A stretch of 64,000 bases of DNA from Sophora flavescens (lineage: Eukaryota; Streptophyta; Magnoliopsida; Fabales; Fabaceae): assembly GCA_030762895.1 (NCBI GenBank), contig CM061063.1, positions 74,211,836 through 74,275,835 on the forward strand. Direction: 5' to 3'. Made by a program: the position numbers and the translations under genes. Position 1 is the stretch's first letter; every line of letters begins with the position of its first letter. The notes under the pieces are model-generated. The model did no database searches. It saw only the letters and a program-made list of their open reading frames with translations, and was not told where the DNA came from. This document shows, piece after piece, positions 36,529 through 49,497 of this stretch.

Positions 36529-36904
36529 ATGTACTATTGGAAATATATGGATTTGGGTTAAGTAAGGCCAACTCGGTAAGTTGGTCCAAGCAATATATGG
36601 GCTGAGGTTAAATGGAGAAGTTTAGTGGATAGAAGACCAAGTAAGAATTGATAGAAGGTGGGACCGAGAATACATAAAGGTGGAAAGGCAAATACATGGA
36701 GGTTGGGAACATGGGAGGAATAACTGCTCCCATGATGAGGGTGGTTACCTTCTTTGGTGGGGTGGGATTCCTAGTAATTTGAATTGTAAATTATGTATAT
36801 ATGTGATTTAGGAGAGGAAAGAGGGATAAGCTATTATTCTGTAACTGAGAACTCTGTTAATTTAGAGAGAAATTCAATATATTCAAGTTCATTTGAATTA
36901 AGAG
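36529..36904 (+). mobile_element. Tat-type 3' LTR, left part
   Basis: Begins near TGTACTATTGG after the purine tract and includes ctctgttaatttagagagaaa, a leader-like stretch. It is cut at AAGAG (36900-36904) by gypsy element 3. The rest of the LTR should continue after the second AAGAG at 55032. The start is a best guess. Confidence 0.6.
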
Positions 36905-39254
36905 TGACACCCAACTACCCCGCATGTTATAAAGGCATAAAGATAAAGATAAAACATAAAACGTACGTCCTTTATTAAAAAGGTTAATGGGTCGAAAGGT
37001 CACACATGAACTAATTCAACAAACACGGAAATAAAAACTAAGTTTTAAAAGAAGTAAGAACATAAAGCCAAAACCATAACATAATATAAACAAACCCAAC
37101 CCCGATGTCACATTCAGAGCTGGTACAACCGTTCCTGAAAAACATCCTCGGAATTACAACTGAACTAAACAACTGAACAACTAAACAGAAATGTCCTAAC
37201 TATGAGTGGTACCTCCTCAGAGTCACTCATCTCCTGGCTGCTCGCCATCCTCTGCATGAAACCATACATGCCAAATAAGAAGACAGAGAATGGGAGTAAG
37301 AAAACATGTAAACACAATAGCATAGAGATAGGAATAAGATGATCATACATCATAGCACAGCAACATCATAGATCTACATATATACATATTTAAACAGCAA
37401 TATCAACATCATAATCAACCAAGTATGTTATACGGTGCAATGCAACACTACTCCACTACTCCATCATGCATGTGGATCCAAACTAACTCAGGAAGAGCAA
37501 CTTCGGGGGGCCACGGTCCACCAAACCTTGGTGAACCTACCGTGGATGGCCAGATCACTTAACTCTCGGGCGACCTCTCCTATGTTGAACTTCCCCCAAC
37601 TAACATCTCCAATGCGATACATGAACACAACAGCAACAACGGCCAACCGCCACCTCCGCTTGGGCCACTAAAGGCACCCAAGTAAATCAACCTCAACATT
37701 GGGCCACTAAAGGCACCCAATTATATCATCATCAACATTGGGCCACTAAAGGCACCCGGTTATATCAACGTGAGGCAACTCCGTTTGGGCACCGGCTTAA
37801 CCATTTCATCGTTTCTCAAAGTCTTAATTAATATTTAATTAAGTTATCTAATCTTCAGCATTTGATTGGTGTATTATCATAACGTTATTGGGGATAAAAA
37901 GGGGTTTAAACCCCTTTTTAAACCTTTAATCTCATTTTCTGTTCTGGAGGGGAGCACGGGCATCTTAATCCCCAGCACGGTCGTGCTGCCACTTAAGTGG
38001 AGCACGGACGTGCTTCATTTTATGCACGGTCGTGCTTAGGTGCACAGTCATGCTCCTCTGCTGTACGATCGTGCTTAAAGCGCGGCCAATTTTTCCAGAA
38101 TTCAACTTAGTGTCTTTTAACCAAAAATTCATAAACACTCTTGAATCATTCCTAAGGATTTTCAACTAAACCATTGGTATAAAAACCTCACCTTTACTAG
38201 TCATCCATGTCCTATGAATATTCTTGGGAAAACGGTCCTTTAATTATTAAACCAATTAAAGTCCTAATTAACCAATTAAGGATTCTTTAAACATATTGGC
38301 TTTAAGCCATAAAAATTCAACCAACAGGTATAAACATACCAATTCAACCAACAGGTATAAACATACCAAATCAACCAACAGGTATAAAAATACCAAATCA
38401 TCCAACAGGTATAACAACATCTCAACTGGCACAAACGTAATATGAACATATGCATTGGCATACCAATTTAACCAGAAACATGTTATCAAATACAATAGGC
38501 ATTTATAACAAACAGACAGGTTAAACATATAGCATATAAACAACCTCGGGGTCATGCGAACCCCTCATATTACACTACCCCCACTGCCTAATGGTTACAC
38601 TATCCTTCTCCCCATACCTGGTTTGAAGGTTTCAACGACGACAGTCCCAAACAGCAAACTGGCCATGTCCCCACGAGCGGCTCAGTCTAAAACCAACCCT
38701 TGGTTAAACAAAACACAAACTGGATCAGTTCCATTTCATAAAAGTGAAAAGGAAACAAAAAAGGGACGAAACCAATACCTATACCTGTTGACACTGACAA
38801 GCAAAGGTCTCCCAAGGGTCTCCAAAACTCTAAGAATGAACTGAGTTTGGTGGAGATAGGGAATGGGACATGTCTGGCAGCACTAGGGTAGTAGCAACTA
38901 CCAAATCAACCCTCAGTTTCTATGTCAACATATATAGGCTGCACACGAAGCACGATCGTGCTTCTCAGCAAGCACGAGCGTGCTGGACTTAGCATCTCCG
39001 AGATGCGGTCCGCACTAGAGCACGATCGTGCTCTATGTTGAGCACTGGCGTGCTCAACTCAGCGTCAATTGGACGCGCTTGATCCCAAGCATGGGCGTGC
39101 TGGTCATGAGCATGGGCATGCTCATGTACCATAATGGGATTTTAAGGCTAAAACCCCCACTTAGTCCTTTACCAACAACTCTAGACTAAGTCCTAAGGGC
39201 TTAACAACCAAACAAACTTACATAGAAGCACTTAACGAAAAGCAGGGTGTTACA
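36905..39254 (-). mobile_element. 3' LTR of gypsy element 3
   Basis: Starts TGACACCC on the plus strand and ends GGGTGTTACA; 2350 bp. It is flanked on the left by AAGAG, repeated at 55032-55036 beyond the partner LTR, a clean 5-bp target duplication. A polypurine tract lies beyond 39254. It has two clusters of GCACGnnCGTGC palindromes (37952-38096 and 38949-39124) and a minus-strand TATA sequence at 38930-38937 next to the second. A short frame with GFMQRMASSQEMSDSEEVPL (about 37165-37300) recurs in the three related LTRs. Confidence 0.92.
38930..39124 (-). promoter_or_regulatory. Palindrome cluster and TATA box of gypsy 3 LTR
   Basis: agcacgatcgtgct (38949), agcacgagcgtgct (38971), gagcacgatcgtgctc (39018) and weaker copies lie directly upstream, on the minus strand, of CCTATATATG (38930-38937). 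Equivalent clusters and TATA sequences are at 44652-44833, 51051-51255 and 54700-54902 in the sister LTRs. Confidence 0.7.
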
Positions 39255-39291
39255 ATTTTAACCCCTTATAAAACTTTTGTCCCCGAAATTT

Positions 39292-42200
39292 CTACGTACC
39301 TCGAACGAAAATGTGTGGGTATGCTTCCATCATCTTAATCTCCTGCTCCCATGTAGCATTTTCCTCAGTATCCCCGCTCCAAACGACTTTGACCAAAGGT
39401 ATTTCCTTGCCTCTTAGCTGCTTCACCCTCCTATCCTCGACTCGAAGGGGTAATACCTCAAAAGTCAATTTCTCTTTCAACTGTATGGTTTCGGAGACTA
39501 TCACGTGACTAGGGTCATGAATATACTTTTAGTTGAGACACAAGAAAGACACTGTGAAGATTTGACAAGAACGGTGGTAAGGCTATTTGGTAGGTGACTT
39601 CGCCGACTCTTTTTAGAATTTGGTAAGGACTAATGAATCTAGGAGTATGTTTCCTTGCTTATATCACTCTACCAACCCCACTTGTTGAGGTAACTCTCAA
39701 GAACACATGGTCACCTTCCTGGAATTCGAGTGCCTTCCTCCTTTTGTCATGTAAGCTCTTTTGCCTACTCTGTGCTGCTTTCATCTTTTCCTGAATCATC
39801 CTCACTTTATCCGCGGTTTCTTGAACCACTTTAGGTCATAACACAACACTATCACCAGGTTCTCTCAAACACAAGGGTATCCTACATCTCCTCCCATAAA
39901 GAGCTTCATAAGGTGCCATCCTAATACTAGAATGGAAGCTGTTGTTGTAGGTAAACTCTATCAGGGGCAAGAACTTATCCCAACTTCACGACTACTCTAG
40001 CACACAAGCTCTCAACAGATCCTCTAAGAACTGGATGGTCCTCTCAGACTGCCCATCAGTCTATGGGTGATATGCTGAACTAAGCCTAAGCTTCGTTCCT
40101 AAGGCCTCTTGCAAACTATTCCAAAACCTAGAGGTACACCTCGGGTCTCTATCAGATACTATGCTAGAGGGTGCACCATGTAGCCTAACTATTTCTCTGA
40201 TGTACAGCTTAGCCAACTTTTCCAAAGGGTATTCCATGTTCATAGGGATTAAATGGGCTGACTTAGTCAGTCTATCCACAACAACCCATATAGCCTCAAA
40301 ACCAGCTGGAGTCCTAGGGACTCCAGACACAAAATCCATGGAAATACTACCCCACTTCCATTCTGGCATACTTAACGGTTGCAACTTACCTGATGACTTT
40401 TGGTGTTCTATCTTAGCCTTTTGGCATATTAGGCACGCATAAACAAACTCAGCTACATCTTTCTTCATCCTAGGCCACCAAAACATCCTCTTAAGGTCCT
40501 GATACATCTTAGTGGCACCTGGGTGCACACTCAGTCCACTCCTATATCCTTCTTCAAGGATCAACTTCCTAAGCTCGGGAACATCCATTATACATACTCT
40601 ATCTTTCAACCTCAAGAATACATCATTTCCTTCCTTAAAGCTAAGGTCTCTACCATGAGTAAGCAACTCTCGTTGGTCTAAGAGAAACCCTTCTAACTGC
40701 TGACCCTCTCTAATCTGATCCATCAAGTTGTTGGTAACCTTCAAGTTTCCAAGCCTAATACTCTTAGGGGTAACTTCCCAAACTAAACTCAGGTCTCTAA
40801 ACTCCTCAATCATATCTATCTCCCAAACCATCAAAGCGGAGACGTGCAAGGTTTTTCTACTTAAGGCATCTGTCACCACATTGGCCTTTCCTGGGTGGTA
40901 GGTTAGATCAAACTCATAATCCTTTAAAAACTCCATCCACCTACGTTGCCTCATATTCAACTCCTTCCGATCAAAGAGATACTTCAAACTCTTATGTTCA
41001 CTAAAGACCTCAAACTTTGCTCCATAAAGGTAATGCCTCCAAATCTTTAAGGCAAAAACCACAACTCCTAACTCTAGGTCATGGGTAGGGTAGTTCTTCT
41101 CATGGGTTTTCAACTACCTAGAAGCATAAGCCACTACCTTACCATCTTGCATCAACACTCCACCTAAACCTTGCTTCGATGCATCACAGTACACTACAAA
41201 AGGTTTACTAGGATTTGGCAAAACTAACACTGGTGCTGATGTTAACCTATCCTTAAGGGTTTGGAAACTCTTTTCACACTTGGAGTCCCACACAAACAAC
41301 TGTCCCTTCTTGGTGAGATGGTTTAAGGGTAAATCTAACTTAGAGAAACCTTCTATGAACCGTCTGTAATACCCGGCTAACCCCAAGAAACTCCTAATCT
41401 CGGTTACTGACTTCGGCGCTTCCCACTGGAGCACCGTCTCTACCTTGGCTGTTCTATGACGATGCCACCCTTACAGATGACTTGTCCTAAGAAGCTCACT
41501 TTCTCTATCCAGAACTCACACTTAGACAACTTAGCATACAACTGCTTTTCCTTATGGATCTGCAAGACAACCGTCAAGTGCTCCTCATGTTCCTCCTTGG
41601 TCTTGGAGTACACTAAGATGTCATCTATAACACCACCACAAACTTATCCGATTAAGGGTGAAAGGTCTTATTCATGTAGTCCATTAATACTGCAGGAGCA
41701 TTGGTTACACCAAAGGGCATAACCAAGTACTCACAGTGACCATATCGCGTCCTAAACGCTGTCTTCATGATGTCCTCAGACTTAACTCGAATCTGATGGT
41801 ACCCTGACCTCAAATCTATATTAGAAAAGACGCAAGCGCCTATCAACTGGTCCATGAGATCAACAATCCTAGGGAGGGGATACCGATTCTTAATGGTCAC
41901 CTTGTTGAGCTGCCAATAGTCGACACACAATCTTATACTACGGAGACACACTAGGCCTAATGAACTGCTTCTTCATCAGGTCCTCTATCTATTCCTTCAA
42001 CTTGGCTTGTTGGCCTGGTGCCAGGCACTAAATCTATGGTGAACTCAACATCTCTCTCTGGGGGTAATTTATAAACATCCCCCGGGAATACTTCAGGAAA
42101 GTCCCGCACAACTGGCACACTTCCAACATCAGGAGGGCTCTCTAGTTCCAGGGAAGCTAGTATCGTGTATACTTGGGCTTCGCCCTTCATTGAAGCTTTC

Positions 42201-42620
42201 ACTTGGTTGGCAGAAAGAAAGGTTGGATCCTTAGGCTCAGTAGGAGTGCCGAAAACTAAGGTCTTATCAAAGCAATTCAAAAGGATGTGGTTGGAAGATA
42301 ACCAGTCCATGCCAAGAATAACATCTAGATCTTTCAAGGGTAAACATACAAGATCAACAACAAAGACTTCACCATTAATGACAATATGACAGTTCTTGTG
42401 TTCATAAGAAGTGAGAACAGGTTCATTTGTGGGTGTGGAAACAGTCAAATCATACTCAATAAAAGAAATAGATAATTTTAAAATTTTGACCCTATCATGC
42501 GATATAAACGAGTGTGTAGCACCCGAATGATACAATACAGTTAAAAGAGTCCCATCAATTAAGCATGTACCTTGACTCAAGTCATCGGACTCAGGCTTTA
42601 GCTCCACTAACAGTAAAGAC
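39292..42620 (-). pseudogene. pol: Gypsy element 3 protease to chromodomain, left part of the split element
   Basis: From 42620 downwards: protease with LYHSGATHSFISHD, where the catalytic aspartate of DSG is histidine. Then RT, frameshifted near 41640 by a missing base before IDDILVYS, RNase H ([18 protein letters not shown], about 41180), integrase ([42 protein letters not shown]) with a CAG-to-TAG stop in AYHP*TDGQ (about 40060), and a chromodomain-like end (LRGKEIPLVKVVW, 39292-39504). The upstream gag is at 51383-52359, beyond inserted element 4. Confidence 0.92.
42616..42620. other. Left target-site duplication of element 4 (AAGAC)
   Basis: AAGAC immediately before the LTR at 42621 pairs with AAGAT at 51383-51387 after the far LTR. 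One base differs. Joining the flanks restores the reading order of element 3 seen in the paralogous sequence near 48210. Confidence 0.8.
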
Positions 42621-44960
42621 TGTGACACCCTGCTACCCCGCATGTTAAAAAGGTATAAAAGGACAAAACTGAAAAATAAATCATGTATTTATTGAAACAA
42701 ATAAAACATTTGTCCATGGATAGAAAGGTGACACATGAACGAGTTCTCAAAACGCAGAAATAAAATCAAGTTTAAAAGAAATAAAAAAATAAAACAATAG
42801 CAAACGTCCCAATCCGATGTCACAACAGAGCTGGTATAACCGTTCTGTACATAACGGAATACAACTGAAAACTAGACTAACAAAAGAAAGGCCCTAACTA
42901 TGAGTGGTGGCTCCTCAGAGTCACTGCTCTCCGGGCTGCTCGCCATCCTTTGCATGAAGCCAAACATGCCAAACAAACACACATAAAATAAGGAGTAAGA
43001 ATCATGTAAACATATACGGCATGGAGATAGAAAGCAAGGTAAACAAACAAGCATGGTAACACCATAGCATACATCAGCATATATATATCATCATACATCA
43101 ACATCATCAAAATCAAGTATGCTATGCGGTGCAATGCAACATTACTCCGCTACTCCATTATGCATGTGGATCTAACTAACCCAGGATGAACGACTTCAGA
43201 GTTACTAATCTGTATTAGCCATAGAAGCACCAACACCGGCAGTTCACCGAACCTCGGGTGAACCCCATGATAGCCAACGCATCAAACCGTGGATGCCTCA
43301 TCACGGGGGGCCGCGGTCACCAAAACTCGGGTGACCTACCGTGGATGGCCAGATCACAGTACTCTCGGGTGATCTCCCCTATGACGAACCTCCCCCTTAA
43401 CCATCAACTCCAATGCTCTATGCATGGCACAACAACAAACAACGACAACCACCTCCTTTGCTTGGGCCAATAAGCACCCAAGACTTAACATCATCAACAC
43501 CTCAACCAAAAAGAAACGAGGCCACCTTTGCCAATAAGCACCAAAGTTATCAACGTGCGATAGCCAACCGGTTATCGACTTAAACATCTTATCACAATTA
43601 ATTATCTACATTAACCATTAACCGAGTTATCTAATATTTAACATTAATTAATCATGTCAACATAGCGTTATTAGGGAAGATTGGGGTTAAAAACCCTCCT
43701 TTAAGTCCTTAATCTCAGTTTCTGTCCAGAGGGGTGAGCACGGGCATGCTTAACCCCAGCACGGTCGTGCTGCCACTTAAGTGGAGCACGACCGTGCTTC
43801 ATTTTAGGCTCCTCCGTTCTCAGCTGCACAGTCGTGCTCCTCTACTGCACGTCTGTGGTTAATGCACGGCGATTTTCTAGAATTCAAACTGGGAGCACGG
43901 GCGTGCTCCCTGTTCAGCACGGTTGTTCTCAATGCACAACAATACTATTCTGGGCAGAGTTCAACCACAGATTTTAACCAATTTTTAGGGAAGATTAATC
44001 CATTAATCCTAGGTCAGTTAGCAACATATTTTAAGGGTTAAAACTCATCATCGAAACTCAACATTAACACCAATCATTCAACCAACATCATACCAACAAC
44101 AACTATCAACATAGCATCATGTTCATACTAATATAATCAACATAAACATCAAGTGACACATATCATGAACATAAGCATATGAAATAACATACTAAACAGT
44201 CAAGAACATGTTATCACAAAACCAATTTAGCATATTTAATCATACATTCACATATGACAAACCGGGATCATGGGAACCCCTTTACCTTACACTACCTCCA
44301 CTACCTAATGAATACACTACCCTTCTCCCCATACCTGGATTGAAGATTTCAACCGTTAACTCCTTAAACAACGGAAGATCAAGTCCCCCACGAGAGGCTC
44401 AGTCCGATGCTAAGCCTTGGTTAAACAGAAACACAACTGATCAGTTTCTCACACCATAAACGAAAAGAAACCGAAAAGGGGAAGGGACCATTACCTCCAA
44501 CATTGACACAGATCAACCAAGCTTCCCAAAAGGCCTGCAAAACTCCACTGCAGCTTTGGATAAAGAGGAAATAGGGAAAAAGGCATAGGTAGCCGCAATA
44601 TGGTGGCTGCTGCTACTAAAAATAGGGTTTTCACGTAAACCCTCGGTTTGTGTCAGTTTATAAAGGCTGAACATGATGCACGGCCGTGCACTCCCTTGAT
44701 CACAGTAGTGCCGGACTTAGCGTCAGCGAGACGCGGTCCGCACATGAGCACGGGCGTGCTCAACTTAAACTTGGCAACGTGTGCCTGGTTTTAAGCACGG
44801 GCGTGCTAGCTAATGAGCACGGGCGTGCTCATGTACCATAGAGGGACTTTTGAGCCAAAAATCCCACCAAGCCCTTAGCCAACAACTTAAACTTAACAAA
44901 ACCAACTCAAACAACCAAACAAGCTTTATAAAAGCACTTAACGAAAAGTAGGGTATTACA
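42621..44960 (-). mobile_element. 3' LTR of gypsy element 4
   Basis: Plus TGTGACACCC to GGGTATTACA, 2340 bp, same family as LTRs 3, 5 and 6. It has palindrome clusters at about 43736-43925 and 44678-44833, a TATA-like sequence (tttataaagg) near 44655, and a short leader frame with GFMQRMASSPESSDSEEPPL. The AT microsatellite that is long in LTR 5 is short here (about 43079-43089). Confidence 0.93.
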
Positions 44961-44979
44961 ATTTCACCCTCTTTATAAA

Positions 44980-47880
44980 AATTTTGTCATCGAAATTTCT
45001 ACGTACCTCGAGTGAAAAGGTGAGGTATGCTTCCATCATCTTGCTCTCTAGCTCCCAGGTAGCACTTTCCTCAGTAGCCCCACTCCAAACTACTTTCACT
45101 AAAGGAATCTCCTTGCCTCTTAGCTACTTCACCCACCTATCCTCGACTCGAAGGGGTAACAACTCAAACGTCAAGTTCTCTTTCAACTGTATTGCGTTGG
45201 CTACTATCACGTGATTAGCGTCATGGACAAACTTTGAGTTGAGACACATGAAAAACATTATGGAGATTGGACAAGAACGGTGGTAAGGCTATCTGGTAGG
45301 CAGCTTCGCCGACTCTTTTAAGGATTTGGTAAGGACCAATGAACCTCGGAGTGAGTTTCCTCGCCTTCATCACTCTACCAACCCCAATCGTTGTTGTAAC
45401 TCTCAAGAATACATGATAGATCTTCCTCCTTTTGTCATGATAACTCTTTTGCCTACTCTGTGCCACTCTCATCTTTTCCTGAACCATCCTGGTTTTTTCT
45501 GTTGTTTCTCGAACTATCTCAGGCCCTAGCACCACATTATCACTAGGTTCATTCCAACACTAGGGTGTCCTACATCTCCTCCCATAAAGAGCCTCATAAG
45601 GTGCCATCCCAATGTTGGAATGGAAGCTGTTGCTGTAGGTGAACTCTATCAGGGGCAAAAACTTGTCCCAACTACCAGAATGCTCTAACACACAAGCCCT
45701 CAACAAGTCCTCTTAGGACTAGATGGTCCTCTCAGACTGCCCATCAGTCTGTAGGTGGTAAGCTGAACTAAGCCTAAGCCTTGTCCCTAAAGCATGCTGC
45801 AAACTCCCCCAGAACCTGGAGGTAAACCTCGGGTCTCTAACTGATATTATGCTAGAGGGTAGACCATGAAGCCTAACTATTTCCTTGATGTACAGCTTGG
45901 CCAACTTCTCTAAAGGATACTCCATGTTCATAGGGATGAAATGGGAAGACTTGGTCAACTTATCCACAACAACCCATATAGCCTCAAAAACATCTTGGTA
46001 CATCTTCCTAAGGTCCTGATACATCTTGGTGGCACCTGGGTGCACACTCAACCCACTCTTATGTCCTTCTACAAGGATCAACTTCCTAAGCTCAAGAACA
46101 TCCGGTATGCACACTCTATCCTTAAACCTCAAGACACCATCACTTCCATCCTTATAACTAAGGTCTCTACCCTGAGAAAGCAACTCCCGCTGGTCTAAAA
46201 GAAACTTGTCTAACTTCTGACCCTCTCTAATCTGGTCCATCAAGCTATTGGTAACCTTCAAGGCACCAAGCCTAATACGCTTAGGGGTAAACTCACAAGC
46301 TAGGCTAAGGTCTCTAAACTCTTCTATCAGATCCATCTCCCTAACCATCAAAGCGGAGACATGCAAGGTTTTCCTACTTAGGGCATCGACCACCACATAG
46401 GTCTTCTCTGGGTGATAAGTCAGCTCGAAGTCAAAATCCTTTAAGAACTCCATCCACATACGTTGCCTCATATTCAGCTCCTTTTGATCAAAGAGATACC
46501 TCAAAATCTTATGATCACTAAAAACCTCAAATCTCGCTCCATAAAGGTAAAGCCTCCATAGATTTAAGACAAATACCACAGCTCCTAGCTCTAGGTCATG
46601 GGTAGGGTAGTTCTTCTCATGCGTTTTCAACTTCCTAGAAGTATAAGCAACTACCTTACCATTCTGTATCAACACTCCACCTAACCCTTGCTTAGAAGCA
46701 TCGTACTAAACTACGAGGGGTTCACTAGGATCTGGCAAAACTAACACTGGTGCTGATGTCAACCTATCCTGAAGGGTTTGGAAACTCTCTTCACACTTAG
46801 AGTCACACACAAACAACTGTCTCTTCTTGGTGAGACGGGTTAAGGGTAAAGCTATCTTAGAGAAACCTTCTATGAACCGCCTATAGTACCCGGCTAACCC
46901 CAAGAAACTGCTAATCTCGGCTACAGACTTTGGCACTTCCCACTGGAGCCCCGTCTCTACTTTAGCTGGGTCCACTGATATGCCACCCTTAGAGATGACA
47001 TGTCCTTAAAAACTCACTTCCTCTAACCATAACTCACACTTAGACAACTTAGCATACAACTACTTTTCCTTAAGGGTCTGCAAGACAACCCTCAGGTGTT
47101 CCTCATGTTCCTCCTTACTCTTGGAGTACACTAAGATGTCATCTATGGACACCACCACAAACTTATCCAAGTAAGGGTGAAAGGTCTTGTTCATGTAGTC
47201 CATGAACACCGCAGGAGCATTGATCACACCAAAGGGCATAACCAAGTACTCATAATGACCATATCGCATCCTGAACACTGTCTTCGGGATGTCCTCAGAC
47301 TTAACCTGAATCTGGTGGTACCCTTCCTTAAATCTATCTTAGAAATGACGTAAGCACCCATCAACTGGTCCATGATATCATCAATACTAGGGAGGCGATA
47401 CCCATTCTTTATGGTCACTTTGTTGAGCTGCCGATAGTCGACACACAACCTCATGCTACCATCCTTCTTCTTCACCAATAACACAGGTGCTCCCCACGGA
47501 GACACACTCGGCCTAATGAAATGCTTCTTTATCAGGTCCTCCAACTATTCCTTCAACTTAGCTAGCTCTAGAGGAGACATTCTATAGGGTGATATGGAGA
47601 TTGGCCCGGTGCCAGGCACTAAGTCTATGGTGAACTAAACATCTCTCCCTGGGGGTAAGTTATAAACATCCCCCGGGAACACTTCAGGAAAGTCTCGCAC
47701 AACAGGCAAGTTGGCGACATCAGGAGGGCTGCTCTCTACTTCCAGGGAAGCTATCATCATGTACACTTGAGCTTCGTCTTTCATCAAAGCTTGAACTTGG
47801 CTGGCAGAGAGAAGGTCCAGATTCTTAGACTCCATTGGAGTTCCAAAAACCAAGGTTTTATCAAAACGGTTCAAAAGGAC
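44980..47880 (-). pseudogene. pol: Gypsy element 4 reverse transcriptase to chromodomain, degraded
   Basis: Frames in order: protease-RT linker (VVRDFPEVFPGDVYNLPPG, 47635-47874), RT ([35 protein letters not shown] keeps both aspartates), RNase H (46706-46975 and 46300-46675) and integrase (45719-46300). In integrase an in-frame deletion joins LRKMYQD to [12 protein letters not shown], removing the CxxC half of the zinc finger and the first catalytic aspartate. The second, in SDRDP, is changed to SVRDP. Several frameshifts and stops separate the pieces. The chromodomain region near 45000-45220 is frameshifted. Confidence 0.9.
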
Positions 47881-47895
47881 GTGGTTGGAAGATAA

Positions 47896-48865
47896 CTAGT
47901 CCATGCCAAGAATGATATCAAGGTCTTTCAATGGTAAACATACAAGATCGGCAACAAAGGTTTTACCATCAATGACAATATGACAGTTCTTGCATGCATG
48001 AGATGTGAAATCAGGTTTACTTGTGGGTTTAGACACAATCAAATCAAACTCAAGAAAGGTAATAGGCAACTTAAGACTCTTGACCCTATCATGTGATATA
48101 AACGAGTGAGTAGCACCCGAATCATACAATACAGTCAATTGATTTCCATCAATAAAACATGTACCTTGGATCAAGTCATCGGACTCGGAGGCTTCAGCTC
48201 CACTATGAGTAAAGACTCTCCTAGTGGTCTTTAGTCGGTTGCTAGCACTAGGAGGCTCTGACTTTGCTCCTCCACACTCATGACTAATATGGCCAAACTT
48301 TCCACACTTGAAGCAGATAACCCTTGGTTCCTTGCACTGAGAGGAACAGTGATCCGGTGCGCCGTACTTGCCACACCTCATGGGTCTAGATGCATTAGAG
48401 AACCCGCCCCTAAACATATCCTGCTGAAACTGTGGCTTCTTGCCACTCATCTTGAAGTCCTTGACGGTCGGAGCATAAAGTTGTTTACCTTTGTCTCTCT
48501 GATCAGTCCTCTTGTCGCTGACAATCCGATCCTCTGGAACTGGTAACCTTGAACTGACTAGCATCATCATAAATCCTGCACTTGTTGACCAGAACTGGGA
48601 AGACTCTAATCTCCTGGTAGCTGATCGCCTGCTTGATCTCGGGGTTAAGTCCAGCCTTGAGCTTAACGTACTTGGAACGCTCATTCGCAGTATGCTGGTA
48701 CGACGTGTAATACCTCGCCAGCTCCTCAAACTTGGTAGCATAGTCACCAACTGACATAGATCCCTGCCTCAAAGCAAATAACCCCATCTCTTTCCTGTCC
48801 TTGATGTCCGCTGGAAAGTATTTCTCTAGAAACCTCTGCCTGAACTCAACCCTTGTCCAAAACAA
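47896..48865 (-). pseudogene. gag: Gypsy element 4 gag (N-terminus deleted) and protease
   Basis: The first frame (48503-48865) has FRQRFLEKYFPADIKDRKEM and GSMSVGDYATKFEELARYY; a frameshift leads to the second (47896-48750) with a CCHC knuckle (CFKCGKFGHISHEC) and the protease motif LYDSGATHSFISHD, whose aspartate is intact. Compared with element 3 (52126-52359) the first ~110 residues of gag are missing. The breakpoint, aacccttGTCCAaaacaac, joins capsid to the leader at a shared GTCCA. Confidence 0.9.
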
Positions 48866-48998
48866 CTCTTAATACAGAAACTTAAGCGGGTAAAAGATAT
48901 AGGCAACTTAACTTAAAGCATCAATGTTTATAATAGGTATAGATAATCTAAACAAGAGCTCACAATAGACTCATACCATGACCTGATAGGACCGACCT

Positions 48999-49010
48999 GC
49001 TCTGATACCA
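48999..49010 (-). other. Primer binding site of element 4 (initiator tRNA-Met)
   Basis: Minus TGGTATCAGAGC, the canonical complement of initiator tRNA-Met, five bases from the LTR at 49016. Confidence 0.9.
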
Positions 49011-49015
49011 CTAAA

Positions 49016-49461
49016 TGTGATACCCTGCTACCCCACATGTTAAAAAGGTATAGAAGGACAAAGCTGAAAAATAAATCATGTATTTACTGAAATAAATAAA
49101 AAATTTGTCCATGGGTAGAAAGGTCCCACATGAACAAGTTCTCGAAACACGGAAATAAAATCAAGTTTAAAACAAATAAGCAAATAAAACAATAACAAAC
49201 GATGTCACAATAGAGCTGGTATAATTGTTCCGTACATAAGGGAATACAACTGAAAACTAGACTAACAAAAGAAAGGCCCTAACTATAAGTGGTGGCTCCT
49301 CAGAGTCACTCCTCTCCGGGCTGCTCGCCATCCTCTGCATGAAGCCAAACATGCCAAACAAACAAATAGAAAACGGGGAGTAAGAATCATTTAAACATAT
49401 ACGGCATGGAGATAGGAAGCAAGGTAAACAAACAAGCATGGTAACATCATAGCATACATCA

Positions 49462-49497
<36 letters not shown>

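Noticed and set aside
44984..45214. 76-codon plus-strand frame, repeated at 39311
   Set aside because: Antisense shadow of the chromodomain region of gypsy elements 3 and 4.
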